Counted from the first letter of the stretch, positions 14,667 to 22,370 are shown. The stretch: DNA of 26,313 nt from CAYTQK01 sp964439745 (GCA_964439745.1 CAYTQK010000005.1:1-26313), one strand, 5' to 3'. The notes: generated by a model not told the origin, from the letters alone. Made by a program: numbers and translations.

Positions 14667-15233
14667 TCAGGTTCGATTCTTCCAGAGCCGATAGGAAGTC
14701 AGTTCCTCCTGGAGGGAATTCACCACCAGGGTAAGAATCGCGAAATCATCCAGCAGTCCCCCGACAGGAATAAAGTCGGGAATAAAATCAGCCGGCAGGA
14801 TAAAATAGAGCAGGCCGCTGCCGATAATGCCCAGCCGGGCGGAATTGAGGGGATACCTTTTTTTTACGGCATCGACGAACAGATTATACAGCTCCCGGAC
14901 ATTGTGCCGAAGGTGCCGAAACACCGGGCCGGCCTGCTTCATCTTCTGCCCGAAGGCGGCCTCGTTCAAATATTCATCCCACTGCTTTCCCCGTGTAAAC
15001 CGGCGCATGCGGTCGTATTGCCGGCGCCGGCCGGGATCTCTCAGTACATAATAGGCTTCATTCAGGGTTTTGGTCATCTCCTCGGCCCGGGCAATATCTG
15101 CCGCATTTTTATCCGGATGCCAGGCTTTCAGACGGGCCAGGTAAGCCCGGCGCAGGGTTTTTTCATCAGCTTCCGGCGAAACGCCCAGCAGTTCATAATA
15201 ATCCTGGAAATCTGAACCGTAAAATGATTGCAA
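14667..15233 (-). CDS. J-domain protein with DUF1232 (YkvA-type) membrane domain
   Basis: A two-domain protein of about 188 residues. The N-terminal J domain carries YYELLGVSPEADEKTLRRAYLARLKAWHPDKN, including the HPD triad that stimulates Hsp70/DnaK. The C-terminal part (about 125-180) reads YPLNSARLGIIGSGLLYFILPADFIPDFIPVGGLLDDFAIL, the DUF1232 pattern with one or two membrane-associated helices. This suggests a DnaK recruiter at the membrane. A GTG at 15239 would touch the AGGAGG ribosome site. TTG at 15233 has the correct six-base spacing, so I chose TTG. The leader forms two overlapping hairpins around that ribosome site. It is monocistronic and convergent with the nitroreductase gene. 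Confidence 0.85.
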   Translation of the reverse strand: MQSFYGSDFQDYYELLGVSPEADEKTLRRAYLARLKAWHPDKNAADIARAEEMTKTLNEAYYVLRDPGRRRQYDRMRRFTRGKQWDEYLNEAAFGQKMKQAGPVFRHLRHNVRELYNLFVDAVKKRYPLNSARLGIIGSGLLYFILPADFIPDFIPVGGLLDDFAILTLVVNSLQEELTSYRLWKNRT

Positions 15234-15234
15234 T

Positions 15235-15272
15235 GGCACCCTCCTGGTGCCCGGCTCGTTTACAGCCGGGCA
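15235..15272 (-). promoter_or_regulatory. Two mutually exclusive hairpins over the ribosome site of the J-domain gene
   Basis: Hairpin 1 pairs 15248-15256 with 15264-15272 (nine perfect base pairs, TGCCCGGCT with AGCCGGGCA, seven-base loop). Hairpin 2 pairs 15235-15240 with 15246-15251 (GGCACC with GGTGCC) and holds AGGAG, the Shine-Dalgarno core, in its loop. The two share 15248-15251 and cannot both form fully. This could be a translational switch, for instance thermosensing for a chaperone partner; the function is inference. Confidence 0.45.
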
Positions 15273-15426
15273 AGTTCGCTGCGAAAATATTCATCCGCCG
15301 GCATACAGCCGCGACAGTTTCAGGTGAATCATCAAAGTTGTTATCATTACGCAATTCCACAGACCTGTCAAGGGCGGCGGCCCGGCTCTCTTCTCTTGCT
15401 CCCGGCTGCGCGCGCCCTGCCGGGCA

Positions 15427-15455
15427 TTGACACCAGCCAAACTTTATAGTACTAT
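15427..15455 (+). promoter_or_regulatory. Sigma70-type promoter
   Basis: TTGACA (15427-15432) and TACTAT (15450-15455) are separated by exactly 17 bases. They lie about 75 bases upstream of the gene at 15529 and point at it. The rest of the 15240-15528 gap holds the leader hairpins of the opposite gene and no ORF that I can support. Confidence 0.6.
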
Positions 15456-15528
15456 TTTTATAGGAAAAATTTACTCTCAGCAGCCATGATCGGGTATTAT
15501 CAGTTGCTACCAGAAAGGGGAGGATCTG

Positions 15529-16083
15529 ATGAAAGTCAAGGGCAGCACCATCATGGATCTGGTCCGGATTCTGCGGGCCTCCAAGGAAAAAGACTTCAGC
15601 CAATACCTGGAACCCGAGGACTGGGACATTATCAATGACCAGATCATGACCTCCCAATGGTATCCCGGCGACAGCTACTGGCGCATCGCCCATGCCGTGT
15701 CCCAGGTAGCCGGTAAAAATGACATGGATAATATCTACAACTTCGGCCGGCTGGCTGCCCAATCGCGGTTGAAGCTCTACAAGCGCCTGCTCGTCCCCGG
15801 CGATCCAGCCGCCAGCCTGGAAAAGTATAACGGCTTCTGGGAAGCGTTTTACGATTTTGAAGGCAAGCCGTTCAAGCGGCAGCAGGTCAAAAACAACGTC
15901 AACCATATTCACATCAAAGCCTATGATTACCCGGATATGATTATTCCTGAAATGAGAAAGATCTACTTCTACGGCCTGGCCGGGGCCTACCAGGAGGTGG
16001 CCGAACAGGCCCTGGGGAAAAAAGTTGACGCCAGCGTCACTGACAAGGGCGACCATTTTGAAATGGAGTATACCTGGCAATAG
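15529..16083 (+). CDS. Conserved-looking protein of unknown function, possibly DUF2378/TIGR02265-like
   Basis: A 184-residue soluble protein behind a good GGGGAGG ribosome site. I do not firmly recognise it. The length, the N-terminal MKVKGSTIMDLVRILRA helix, the helical middle and the closing segment KKVDASVTDKGDHFEMEYTWQ recall the approximately 180-residue DUF2378/heme-NO-binding-like sensory fold seen in delta-proteobacteria and myxobacteria. That is a resemblance only. No cysteine or signal peptide is seen. YPGDSYWRIAHAVSQVAGKNDMDNIYNFGRLAAQ (about residues 44-77) is the most conserved-looking block. It has its own promoter and is convergent with the HTH-PBP regulator. Confidence 0.7.
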   Translation: MKVKGSTIMDLVRILRASKEKDFSQYLEPEDWDIINDQIMTSQWYPGDSYWRIAHAVSQVAGKNDMDNIYNFGRLAAQSRLKLYKRLLVPGDPAASLEKYNGFWEAFYDFEGKPFKRQQVKNNVNHIHIKAYDYPDMIIPEMRKIYFYGLAGAYQEVAEQALGKKVDASVTDKGDHFEMEYTWQ

Positions 16084-16116
16084 CCTGTCAGCAGCTTTTG
16101 TGAAAGTGGCTGCCCG

Positions 16117-17025
16117 CTATGCCGCCGGGTAAACCATTTTACCGCTCCTGGACAGGTCATAACCGGTGATGCCGGCGGCCAGTTCTTTGAAACGGGGTTC
16201 GGCAAAAAGAGACAAAAAGGCCTGCACGTTCCTGGCGAAGAACATCTCCTTGTTGATCAGCAGGTCAAAGCGCTCCCAGTGAAAGGGGATAAAAGCAAGA
16301 TCCAGGATCTGGGCCACGGCGCGGATGCCCGGACCGGCGTCCGCCCGGCCGGAGAGAACCGCCAGGCCCACATCCAGGTGACGCTGGACCTCCTGCTCAT
16401 ACCCGTTAATCTGCGAAGGGTCTATCTTCTCGTCCCGCAGGCGCCGGTCAAACCAGAGCCGGGTACCGGTACTGATGGAGCGATTGACAAAGGTCATGTT
16501 CCGGCCGGCCAGATCGCTCAGACCGCTGATTTTGCGGGGGTTGTCCCGACCCACGATCAGCCCCTGCTCCCGGAAGCAAAAATTCACCACCGCCGGCAGG
16601 TTGGTCATTTCCCGGGCGGCAAAGGAAAAATTGTACTCCTGGTCATCTTCTTCGGCCAGGTGGGCCGTGGCCATGTGGCACAACCCCTGCTTGAGAGTTT
16701 TGATGCCGCCCATACTGCCCAGGTTGCCGAACACGGCCGTGAATTCCGGATAGAGCTCCATGAACAGGCCCAGGCAGCGGTCCAGCAGGATATCGTTGCT
16801 GCCGGCAATGACCAGCAACGAAGGGGTATTGAGCAGGAAAGTGCTTTCCCCGGGATAATTGATGGTGTTCTGTTCCACCCATTGCCGCACCAGGTGCTCC
16901 GGAAAAAGCCATTTGCCGGTAACCTTGGTGGCCGGCAGGTTCTTCTCCGTGATCAGGCGATACACCTTTTTTTCATGAATCCCCAGGTATGCGGCCACCT
17001 CCCTGGTGGAAAACAATCGGGCCAT
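16117..17025 (-). CDS. Transcriptional regulator: excisionase-type HTH fused to PBP-like (COG1910) domain
   Basis: A 302-residue one-component regulator. Residues 5-55 (FSTREVAAYLGIHEKKVYRLITEKNLPATKVTGKWLFPEHLVRQWV) form a MerR/excisionase-type helix-turn-helix. From about residue 68 the protein matches the periplasmic-binding-protein-like domain found behind such HTH units (LLVIAGSNDILLD, GSMGGIKTLKQGLCHMATAHL, VNRSISTGTRLWFDRRL, GRADAGPGIRAVA). That domain family is related to molybdate-binding proteins, so an Mo/W or similar oxyanion signal is plausible, and wtpABC lies 2.5 kb away. It follows the thioesterase gene after 75 bases on the same strand. GGAAGAAG precedes the ATG at 17025. The ligand is unknown. 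Confidence 0.85.
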   Translation of the reverse strand: MARLFSTREVAAYLGIHEKKVYRLITEKNLPATKVTGKWLFPEHLVRQWVEQNTINYPGESTFLLNTPSLLVIAGSNDILLDRCLGLFMELYPEFTAVFGNLGSMGGIKTLKQGLCHMATAHLAEEDDQEYNFSFAAREMTNLPAVVNFCFREQGLIVGRDNPRKISGLSDLAGRNMTFVNRSISTGTRLWFDRRLRDEKIDPSQINGYEQEVQRHLDVGLAVLSGRADAGPGIRAVAQILDLAFIPFHWERFDLLINKEMFFARNVQAFLSLFAEPRFKELAAGITGYDLSRSGKMVYPAA

Positions 17026-17100
17026 GTCTTCTTCCTCCCGGCATCCGGTGGTTGCCTTCTTTTCACTCTGGAATCAAAGTAGAAAAGAGCTGCCCGAATG

Positions 17101-17583
17101 TCAAGCGCTGTTGCCCGGCGTCATGGAGGCCGGCATGCGTACGGCCACCACTTCTCCGCGGGCACAGATCCGGCCCTCGGCCAGCACCCGGGTTTTGACC
17201 ACCACCTTCTTTTCCGAAATATCGGCGATTTCCCCCCGTATTTCCAGGGGGACGCCGATGGGCGTGGGCTTTTTGTAATCCACGTGCAGGGAAGCCGTGA
17301 CAAACCGAAGCGGCGGCTGCGAACCCATTTTCCGGTTTTCGGCCCGGTAGACCGCGGCCGCGGCTGTGCCGGTGCTGTGGCAATCGATCAAGGAGGCGAT
17401 CAGGCCGCCATAGACATATCCGGGAATGGCCATGTGATACGGTTGGGGGGTGAACCGGCAGACGGTCTCGTCGCCGTCCCAGTAGCTTTTGATCTGGTGG
17501 CCGTGTTCATTTTTGCGGCCGCAGCCATAACACCAGCTCAAGTCTTCGGGATAGTATTCCTGAAAGGCCTTTTCCGACGACAT
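17101..17583 (-). CDS. Hotdog-fold (PaaI-type) thioesterase
   Basis: A 160-residue acyl-CoA thioesterase-like protein of the PaaI/hotdog superfamily. CYGCGRKNEHGHQIKSYWDGDE near residues 18-39 is the typical N-terminal segment. YVYGGLIASLIDCHSTGTAAAA (about 57-78) is the central helix that carries the active-site acid in this family. LHVDYKKPTPIGVPLEIRGEI forms the dimer strand. It would hydrolyse a small or aromatic acyl-CoA, but the substrate is unknown. The frame is open to 17670; the ATG at 17583 has AAAGGAG ten bases upstream and yields the normal length. It is the first gene after the acs operon terminator and may be cotranscribed with the regulator downstream. Confidence 0.88.
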   Translation of the reverse strand: MSSEKAFQEYYPEDLSWCYGCGRKNEHGHQIKSYWDGDETVCRFTPQPYHMAIPGYVYGGLIASLIDCHSTGTAAAAVYRAENRKMGSQPPLRFVTASLHVDYKKPTPIGVPLEIRGEIADISEKKVVVKTRVLAEGRICARGEVVAVRMPASMTPGNSA

Positions 17584-17600
17584 ATCGTTCTCCTTTGTCA

Positions 17601-17661
17601 CATAAAAAGAAGAAAGCCCTGCTTCGGCGGCCGGTGGACCGGTCGCCGAAGACAAGGCTTT
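17601..17661 (-). terminator. Intrinsic terminator of the acs operon
   Basis: On the minus strand AAAGCC pairs with GGCTTT (17613-17618 with 17656-17661). Inside it CTTCGGCG and CCGG arms pair perfectly around a four-base loop. CTTCTTTTT follows directly. It lies 32 bases after the acsE stop, so the whole acsD-to-acsE transcript should end here. Confidence 0.85.
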
Positions 17662-17693
17662 GGTGTACAAATAACCGAAGGAAACCCGGGGGA

Positions 17694-18578
17694 CTATACT
17701 TCCAGCCAGGAGTCGGAATAGAGGATATGTCCCAGGATAACCTTGGCAGTCTTGACATAATCCTGCAGTTCTTTGGTCTCGGCCTGCGGTTCTTCGCCGT
17801 CCATGACCGCCAGCACCACGTCGCGGATATCCTGGCGGTTGCCCTTGGCAATGTCCGTCAACTTCTCGTCCAGGGGATCGGAGATGACGGAATACATGCC
17901 ATAGCGCTCCAGCATGATCATGTAGGTCTGGTTGAGAATTGGCCGCAGGTGAGCCGGGGGACCGTTGGAGATGTTGGACAGGCCGCAGGTGCTTTTGCAG
18001 CCCGGGGCGATGTCGCCGATCATCATCTGGAAATTCAGCAGGCTCATGAGCTGATCCTGCTGAACGTTGACCGGGGTGACAATCCCGTCAAACCAGATGC
18101 GTTCATTTTCAATGCCAGCTTCATTGGCCACGGTCATCAGTTCCACTGCCAGGGCGGCCCGCTCGTTTTCATCCCGGGGCAGTCCGTCGGGACCCCACAT
18201 CAGGGCGATGAAGTCGGCGTTGTACTCGGCCGCCAGAGGAATCATCTTTTCGTACCGTTCCGGCCGGGCCATGATGGAGTTGATCAGGGGCGGCTGGGGT
18301 GTTTCCTTGTACACTTTCAGGCCGGCTTCAATGGCATCGATATTGGAGGTGTCCAGGGCCAGGGGGATATCGTCCACCACTTCCTGAACCGTCTGAATCA
18401 CCCAGGGCATCAGCTCGGTACCGTCTTTCTTGGCCGGGCCCAGGTTGATATCGATGTAATCCATGCCTCTTTTTTTCTGATCCAGCGCCTCTTCCTGAAT
18501 GGGCTTGGGATCCCGCTCTTTGAAAGCCCTGCCGATCTTCGTGGAAATAACGTTCAAGCTTTCACCGATAAGTATCAT
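17694..18578 (-). CDS. acsE: Methyltetrahydrofolate:corrinoid iron-sulfur protein methyltransferase
   Basis: AcsE (MeTr) moves the methyl group between methyl-tetrahydrofolate and the cobalt of the corrinoid iron-sulfur protein, joining the methyl and carbonyl branches of the Wood-Ljungdahl pathway. It is a 294-residue TIM barrel of the pterin-binding family. IGESLNVIS, MDYIDINLGPAK, LALDTSN and GLSNISNG are recognisable pterin-site loops. GCKSTCGLSN is typical of AcsE rather than folate synthase. A GGGAAGAAG ribosome site precedes the ATG at 18578. It is the last gene of the acs operon, 82 bases after acsC, and is followed by the terminator. Confidence 0.95.
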   Translation of the reverse strand: MILIGESLNVISTKIGRAFKERDPKPIQEEALDQKKRGMDYIDINLGPAKKDGTELMPWVIQTVQEVVDDIPLALDTSNIDAIEAGLKVYKETPQPPLINSIMARPERYEKMIPLAAEYNADFIALMWGPDGLPRDENERAALAVELMTVANEAGIENERIWFDGIVTPVNVQQDQLMSLLNFQMMIGDIAPGCKSTCGLSNISNGPPAHLRPILNQTYMIMLERYGMYSVISDPLDEKLTDIAKGNRQDIRDVVLAVMDGEEPQAETKELQDYVKTAKVILGHILYSDSWLEV

Positions 18579-18660
18579 AATCTTCTTCCCTTGGTTGGTT
18601 ATTTCGGGGGTATCCGAGCGGGCCGTATCGCCCGCCCGGATGTCTCCTTGTCCTTATAGT

Positions 18661-20007
18661 CTATTTACCGGTCTTTTCTTTCAAGAAGGCGGGCAGGTGC
18701 GGCGCTTCCCGGGGACCAACGGTAATGGTCCAGTCGGGCAGCTCCTCTTCCACTTCACCGGCGATGGCCGCGGCGTAACCAGGAATGATCAGTTCCGTGG
18801 TTTTGGCCTTGTCCATGATGCCGCTCTTCTTGACAAAAGCGCCCACGTCGTCGCCGGCGAATTTACCGGCCGCCCAGGCAGTCAGCACGGACAGTCCCTC
18901 GGAATCCTTGATCAGCAGCCAGGTCGGGACCTTGCTGTTTTCAATTTCACCGGAGACGATAAAGTAGGTCAGAGCGAAATTGGTGGTGACCACGATGGGA
19001 GAATTCTCATCCGGGTTGTTGATCTCGTAGATGCCTTCCACCACCGTCATGGGCCGCTGGGGATCGGTAAAGATATTGAGCCGTTCCAGCAGCAGCGGGA
19101 AGATTCTTCCTCCGGAGAAATCTGACATGACCACGATGCTGCCGTACTTGGCAATAAACATGGCCGCTACCATGGTTTCCAGATCAGGATTGGAAGCCAT
19201 TTCACAGGGGAAGGTAATGGTGGGAAATCCCAGCGACTTGTTCTGGGATTTCAAGGCCGCCCGGCGAATGGCCATCTGATCTTCCAGGGCCTGCTTGACT
19301 TCCCGGGAACCCGGATCAAGGACGATGTCCTTCAGGCCCATTTCCATAAGTTTTTCGGTCAGTTCAATGAGGCCTTCCACGGAATCGGACTTGACCGCCA
19401 GCGGCAGGCCGGCATCCAGGGCCATTTTGCCAAAATCATCCAGATTGTCCTTGTTGGCGCCATACATCAGCGGTTTTTTGAAGCCGCAGGCGTCCACGCC
19501 GGCTTTCATCACCTCGGCCTTTTCAGACATGAGAATGACGTTAAACTCGGACGTTTCCGCAATGGTTTTGGCGGTGGCGGCAAAGGCCTTGGCATCGCCG
19601 GTATCCTTGACCGCTACCATTTCCGGCCGCAGGTTGAAGCCCACCCGTTCATACTGCATGGCGTTCCAGCACTGGAGCTTGGTTTCCAGCTCTTTTTTGT
19701 CGATGTCCGCCGCTACCATGGCCGACAGAAGCGTCGGATTGTAGAAAGTCTTCTCATGGCGATACATGACCGTCTCGCCGCCGGCAGTCCGGGCCCGGAC
19801 GCCTTTGCCGATCTTGACCGGGCGAATCGGGGGGGCGGCCGCTTCCGCCAACTGTTCCCTGGCTTCGTCCGATACATACGGGCAACTGTCCAGCTCCGCT
19901 TTTCCAGCCGCGCGGTTCCTGGCAAACGCCAGGCATGTCGGTGCTCCGCACTCCTTTCAGTTGGTCTGCCGCCGGAGTTTGAAAATCTGCATTCCGGCTA
20001 AGGCCAT
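18661..20007 (-). CDS. acsC: Corrinoid iron-sulfur protein large subunit, with in-frame TGA at codon 17
   Basis: AcsC carries the cobamide and a low-potential [4Fe-4S] cluster and delivers the methyl group to acetyl-CoA synthase. From ATG 20007 (AAGGAGACAAAACA upstream) the frame gives 448 residues counting codon 17, the normal length. The N-terminal cluster motif has Cys20, Cys25 and Cys42, but the first ligand, Cys17, is TGA (19959-19957). Usually conserved positions 12, 13, 30 and 32 read Arg. From residue 43 on the protein looks intact: TIM-barrel-like middle (MYGANKDNLDDFG, DIVLDPGSREV) and a C-terminal corrinoid-binding part (LTYFIVSGEIENSK, PGYAAAIAGEVEEEL). A TTG at 19851 could start a 396-residue protein without the cluster domain. 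Either the TGA is read as selenocysteine or it is a sequence error or mutation. Confidence 0.9.
19918..19933 (-). promoter_or_regulatory. Candidate SECIS-like hairpin inside acsC
   Basis: On the minus strand CCTGGC pairs perfectly with GCCAGG around the loop GTTT. The loop starts 29 bases after the TGA of codon 17 and begins with G, within the spacing range usually given for bacterial SECIS elements. The stem is short (6 bp), and part of it comes from codon 30 reading AGG, so chance is quite possible. Confidence 0.3.
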
Positions 20008-20058
20008 TGTTTTGTCTCCTTGTTATATGAAAATTATACGTTGTATTCTTTTGACATC

Positions 20059-20074
20059 CGCCTGGATTCAGGCG
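20059..20074 (-). promoter_or_regulatory. Hairpin in the acsB-acsC spacer
   Basis: CGCCTG and CAGGCG pair perfectly around GATT in the 131-base spacer, the longest within the acs operon. No T-run follows on the minus strand, so it is more likely a processing or stabilising element than a terminator. Nothing else is evident in the spacer. Confidence 0.4.
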
Positions 20075-20138
20075 CGGGCGGTCCTCCCGAATTCTTCTTG
20101 TGCATCCGGGCGGCCGCCGCGTGCCTGAACAAGTTGCC

Positions 20139-22370
20139 TTACATCAACGGCTCCATGGACATTGCCGGATGACCCTTTTCTTCCAGAAAGGGCCGAATCT
20201 CTTCTTCGGTGGTCCCCACGGTTTCATCGGCGATCTTGTCGTACAGATCCGGTACGCCCAGGTCTACGCCGCGGGCGTCCAGGCGCTCCTTGAGCTCATC
20301 TTTAAGCATCTTGGGCATCCAGACAACCCGCAACAGGCCGCCTTCATCCAAATCGCTGGGTCCGTCACCCCGGATGAACTTACGCTGGGTGACGTTGAAC
20401 TTGGAGTGGCCCACGAAACCGGGCGACTTGGCCCCACCGCCCATGACTCCGGCCAGGGTGGTGAATTTCATACCGCAGGGGGTATCGCCGGTATATTCCC
20501 GGTTGACCGTCATGATGCCATTCAGGTTGGGCAGGGTGGCGGCAATACATTCGCAGCAGCCGCAGGTGGTCATGGGATCATGCACAATGGAATAGAAGTT
20601 GTAGCTTTCCACCGCCCCGCGGGAGGCCTTGTATACAAACTCGTTGACACCCTTCCACTGGCCCAGGCGCGGATCCAGGCACTCGCCCTTTTTGATGGGC
20701 TGGTTGGGACCGGTGGGATTGATCTCAAAGGAGGCCTTGCAGTCCATCCAGTTATAGGCTCCGCACAGACCGGTCCGCTCCGGGGAAACGGAACAGACAT
20801 GGTTGGGCGCGAACGACTGGCACAGGGTGCAGGAGTAAAAAGTTTCCACATCTTCGTCGGTCATCTTGTCGACCCGCTCGTCCCGTGTCTTGTATTCGGC
20901 CCGGGCTTTCTTGGTCAGCTCGTCGACGTCCTTCTTGTTGGTGTACAGGGTGACCTGGACCTTGTCCAGGATCTTGCCGAAGTCCTGATGCATCTTGGCG
21001 TGCAGCACCACCCCGATGTCCTTGAGGGTAAAGCCTTTTTCCACGGCCGCCTTGCTGACGCGGACCCAGGAGATATCTCTTTGGCCGATATGCATGACGC
21101 CCTGGATATAGTTGACCAGGTGATGAATCTGGCGTTCCAGGATCGGCTCGAAGTCGGTCTGGAACTCGCGGCCGGCGATCTGGACAAAAATGCCCAGGGG
21201 CAGGGTGTCACCCTCGTTAAGATCCGGGATATCCTTGCCCACCACCTCGACCTTGGCATCCTCGATTTCCTTCATGTCGGCGGATTTGACCAGCTCGGTA
21301 CACTGGGTCTTGCCGCCGCCCATCTGGGAGTGCAGATCCTTGCCGCGGACCCGCTCGCCCTCATAAGCCGGGCCGAAGGAGCAGGGAATGTCAATTTCGG
21401 AAACCGTGACCTTGAGGCCGCGGACTTCCACCGAACGCTGCACCATCTCGTCATGCGGCACGTTGGCCACGACGTGTTCGTAAGTACAGATACCGGTCGG
21501 CAGAATTTCCGGAATATCGGTATCGGCCAGGGTGGGAAAACCCCAGTTGACGCAGCCGGCCGCGGCCACGCCCCATTCGGTGCCGATATCGCCCAAGGCG
21601 TTGACAAAGGCGAAAATCCGGTTCTTGTTGTACATCAGGATCTTTTTGTAATCCCCCGGTTCCACGCCGCCAAAAGCCATGGCGGCCCGGTTGGCAAATC
21701 CCAGGGCGAATACGGCCGAGGAGATGTCCGGCCCGAAGGGAACGATACGGGTGTTCCAGCCGATCTGCACGTCGGCTTCGATGAGCTGATCAATCAGGGT
21801 GGTGCCGTTGTGATTGGCCGCGCAGAATATATACAGGTTCCGTTTCTGGTAATCCTCCACGATCATCTTGGCGATTTCCGGATTCGGCGCCGCCCCGACC
21901 ATGGCCGCGAAACCGGGAGCGGAACCGTCCACGAATTCCACGCCGCGTTTTCGCAGGATAACGTCATCAGCCGGACCGACCCATTTCTTGCCGTTCTCCA
22001 GGTCCGGATCTTCTTCTGCAATGTAGAAATCCGGCTCTTTGACAATCCGCAGGGCTTCCTTGATCTCGTAGGCCAGAATGGCCGCCATGCCGGCGTCCAG
22101 GAGCGGGCCCAGGTAGGGCAGGTAATTCTTGCCCTTAACGTGAGGCGGCAGCAGGCCGCGGGCAAAGGCCAGCGGTTTCTGCAGATCTTCCAGGGTTTCC
22201 ACCTTCATGCCCAGCAAAGAATAAATCACCGGCAGATAATATCCGGTGTTGGGAAATTCCACCTTGGTATCCGCACTCATGGACTCAAGGGTGTTTCTCA
22301 ACTCACCCTCGACCTGGGATACGACTTTATAGCCACCCTGAATGGCAGCAAACGCTATTAACTTAGACAT
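20139..22370 (-). CDS. acsB: Acetyl-CoA synthase (CODH/ACS subunit)
   Basis: AcsB assembles acetyl-CoA from CO, CoA and the corrinoid-bound methyl group at its Ni-Ni-[4Fe-4S] A-cluster. It has 743 residues, the full bacterial length including the N-terminal CODH-binding domain. The [4Fe-4S] ligands are Cys514, Cys517, Cys526 and Cys536 (SCTLCQ, HVCSVS, GLCGAYNW). Distal nickel is held by Cys603-Gly604-Cys605 in TTCGCCEC. These match the Moorella pattern with a constant offset of eight. AAGGAGGAAAG precedes the ATG at 22370. It follows cooS after 54 bases, so the enzyme partners are made together. No anomaly is visible. Confidence 0.97.
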   Translation of the reverse strand: MSKLIAFAAIQGGYKVVSQVEGELRNTLESMSADTKVEFPNTGYYLPVIYSLLGMKVETLEDLQKPLAFARGLLPPHVKGKNYLPYLGPLLDAGMAAILAYEIKEALRIVKEPDFYIAEEDPDLENGKKWVGPADDVILRKRGVEFVDGSAPGFAAMVGAAPNPEIAKMIVEDYQKRNLYIFCAANHNGTTLIDQLIEADVQIGWNTRIVPFGPDISSAVFALGFANRAAMAFGGVEPGDYKKILMYNKNRIFAFVNALGDIGTEWGVAAAGCVNWGFPTLADTDIPEILPTGICTYEHVVANVPHDEMVQRSVEVRGLKVTVSEIDIPCSFGPAYEGERVRGKDLHSQMGGGKTQCTELVKSADMKEIEDAKVEVVGKDIPDLNEGDTLPLGIFVQIAGREFQTDFEPILERQIHHLVNYIQGVMHIGQRDISWVRVSKAAVEKGFTLKDIGVVLHAKMHQDFGKILDKVQVTLYTNKKDVDELTKKARAEYKTRDERVDKMTDEDVETFYSCTLCQSFAPNHVCSVSPERTGLCGAYNWMDCKASFEINPTGPNQPIKKGECLDPRLGQWKGVNEFVYKASRGAVESYNFYSIVHDPMTTCGCCECIAATLPNLNGIMTVNREYTGDTPCGMKFTTLAGVMGGGAKSPGFVGHSKFNVTQRKFIRGDGPSDLDEGGLLRVVWMPKMLKDELKERLDARGVDLGVPDLYDKIADETVGTTEEEIRPFLEEKGHPAMSMEPLM

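Noticed and set aside
14667..15239. GTG at 15239 as start of the J-domain gene
   Set aside because: The AGGAGG ribosome site would directly touch the start codon; TTG at 15233 has proper spacing.
18661..19851. acsC as a 396-residue protein starting at TTG 19851
   Set aside because: The sequence upstream to ATG 20007 still encodes the AcsC Fe-S domain with three of four cysteines in register and has a good ribosome site, so the annotated gene should start at 20007 despite the TGA.
20100..22361. A 753-codon open frame on the plus strand
   Set aside because: It is the exact antisense of acsB, whose cysteine motifs and family match are unambiguous. Its translation is His/Gly/Gln-rich, as expected of a mirror frame in GC-rich DNA.
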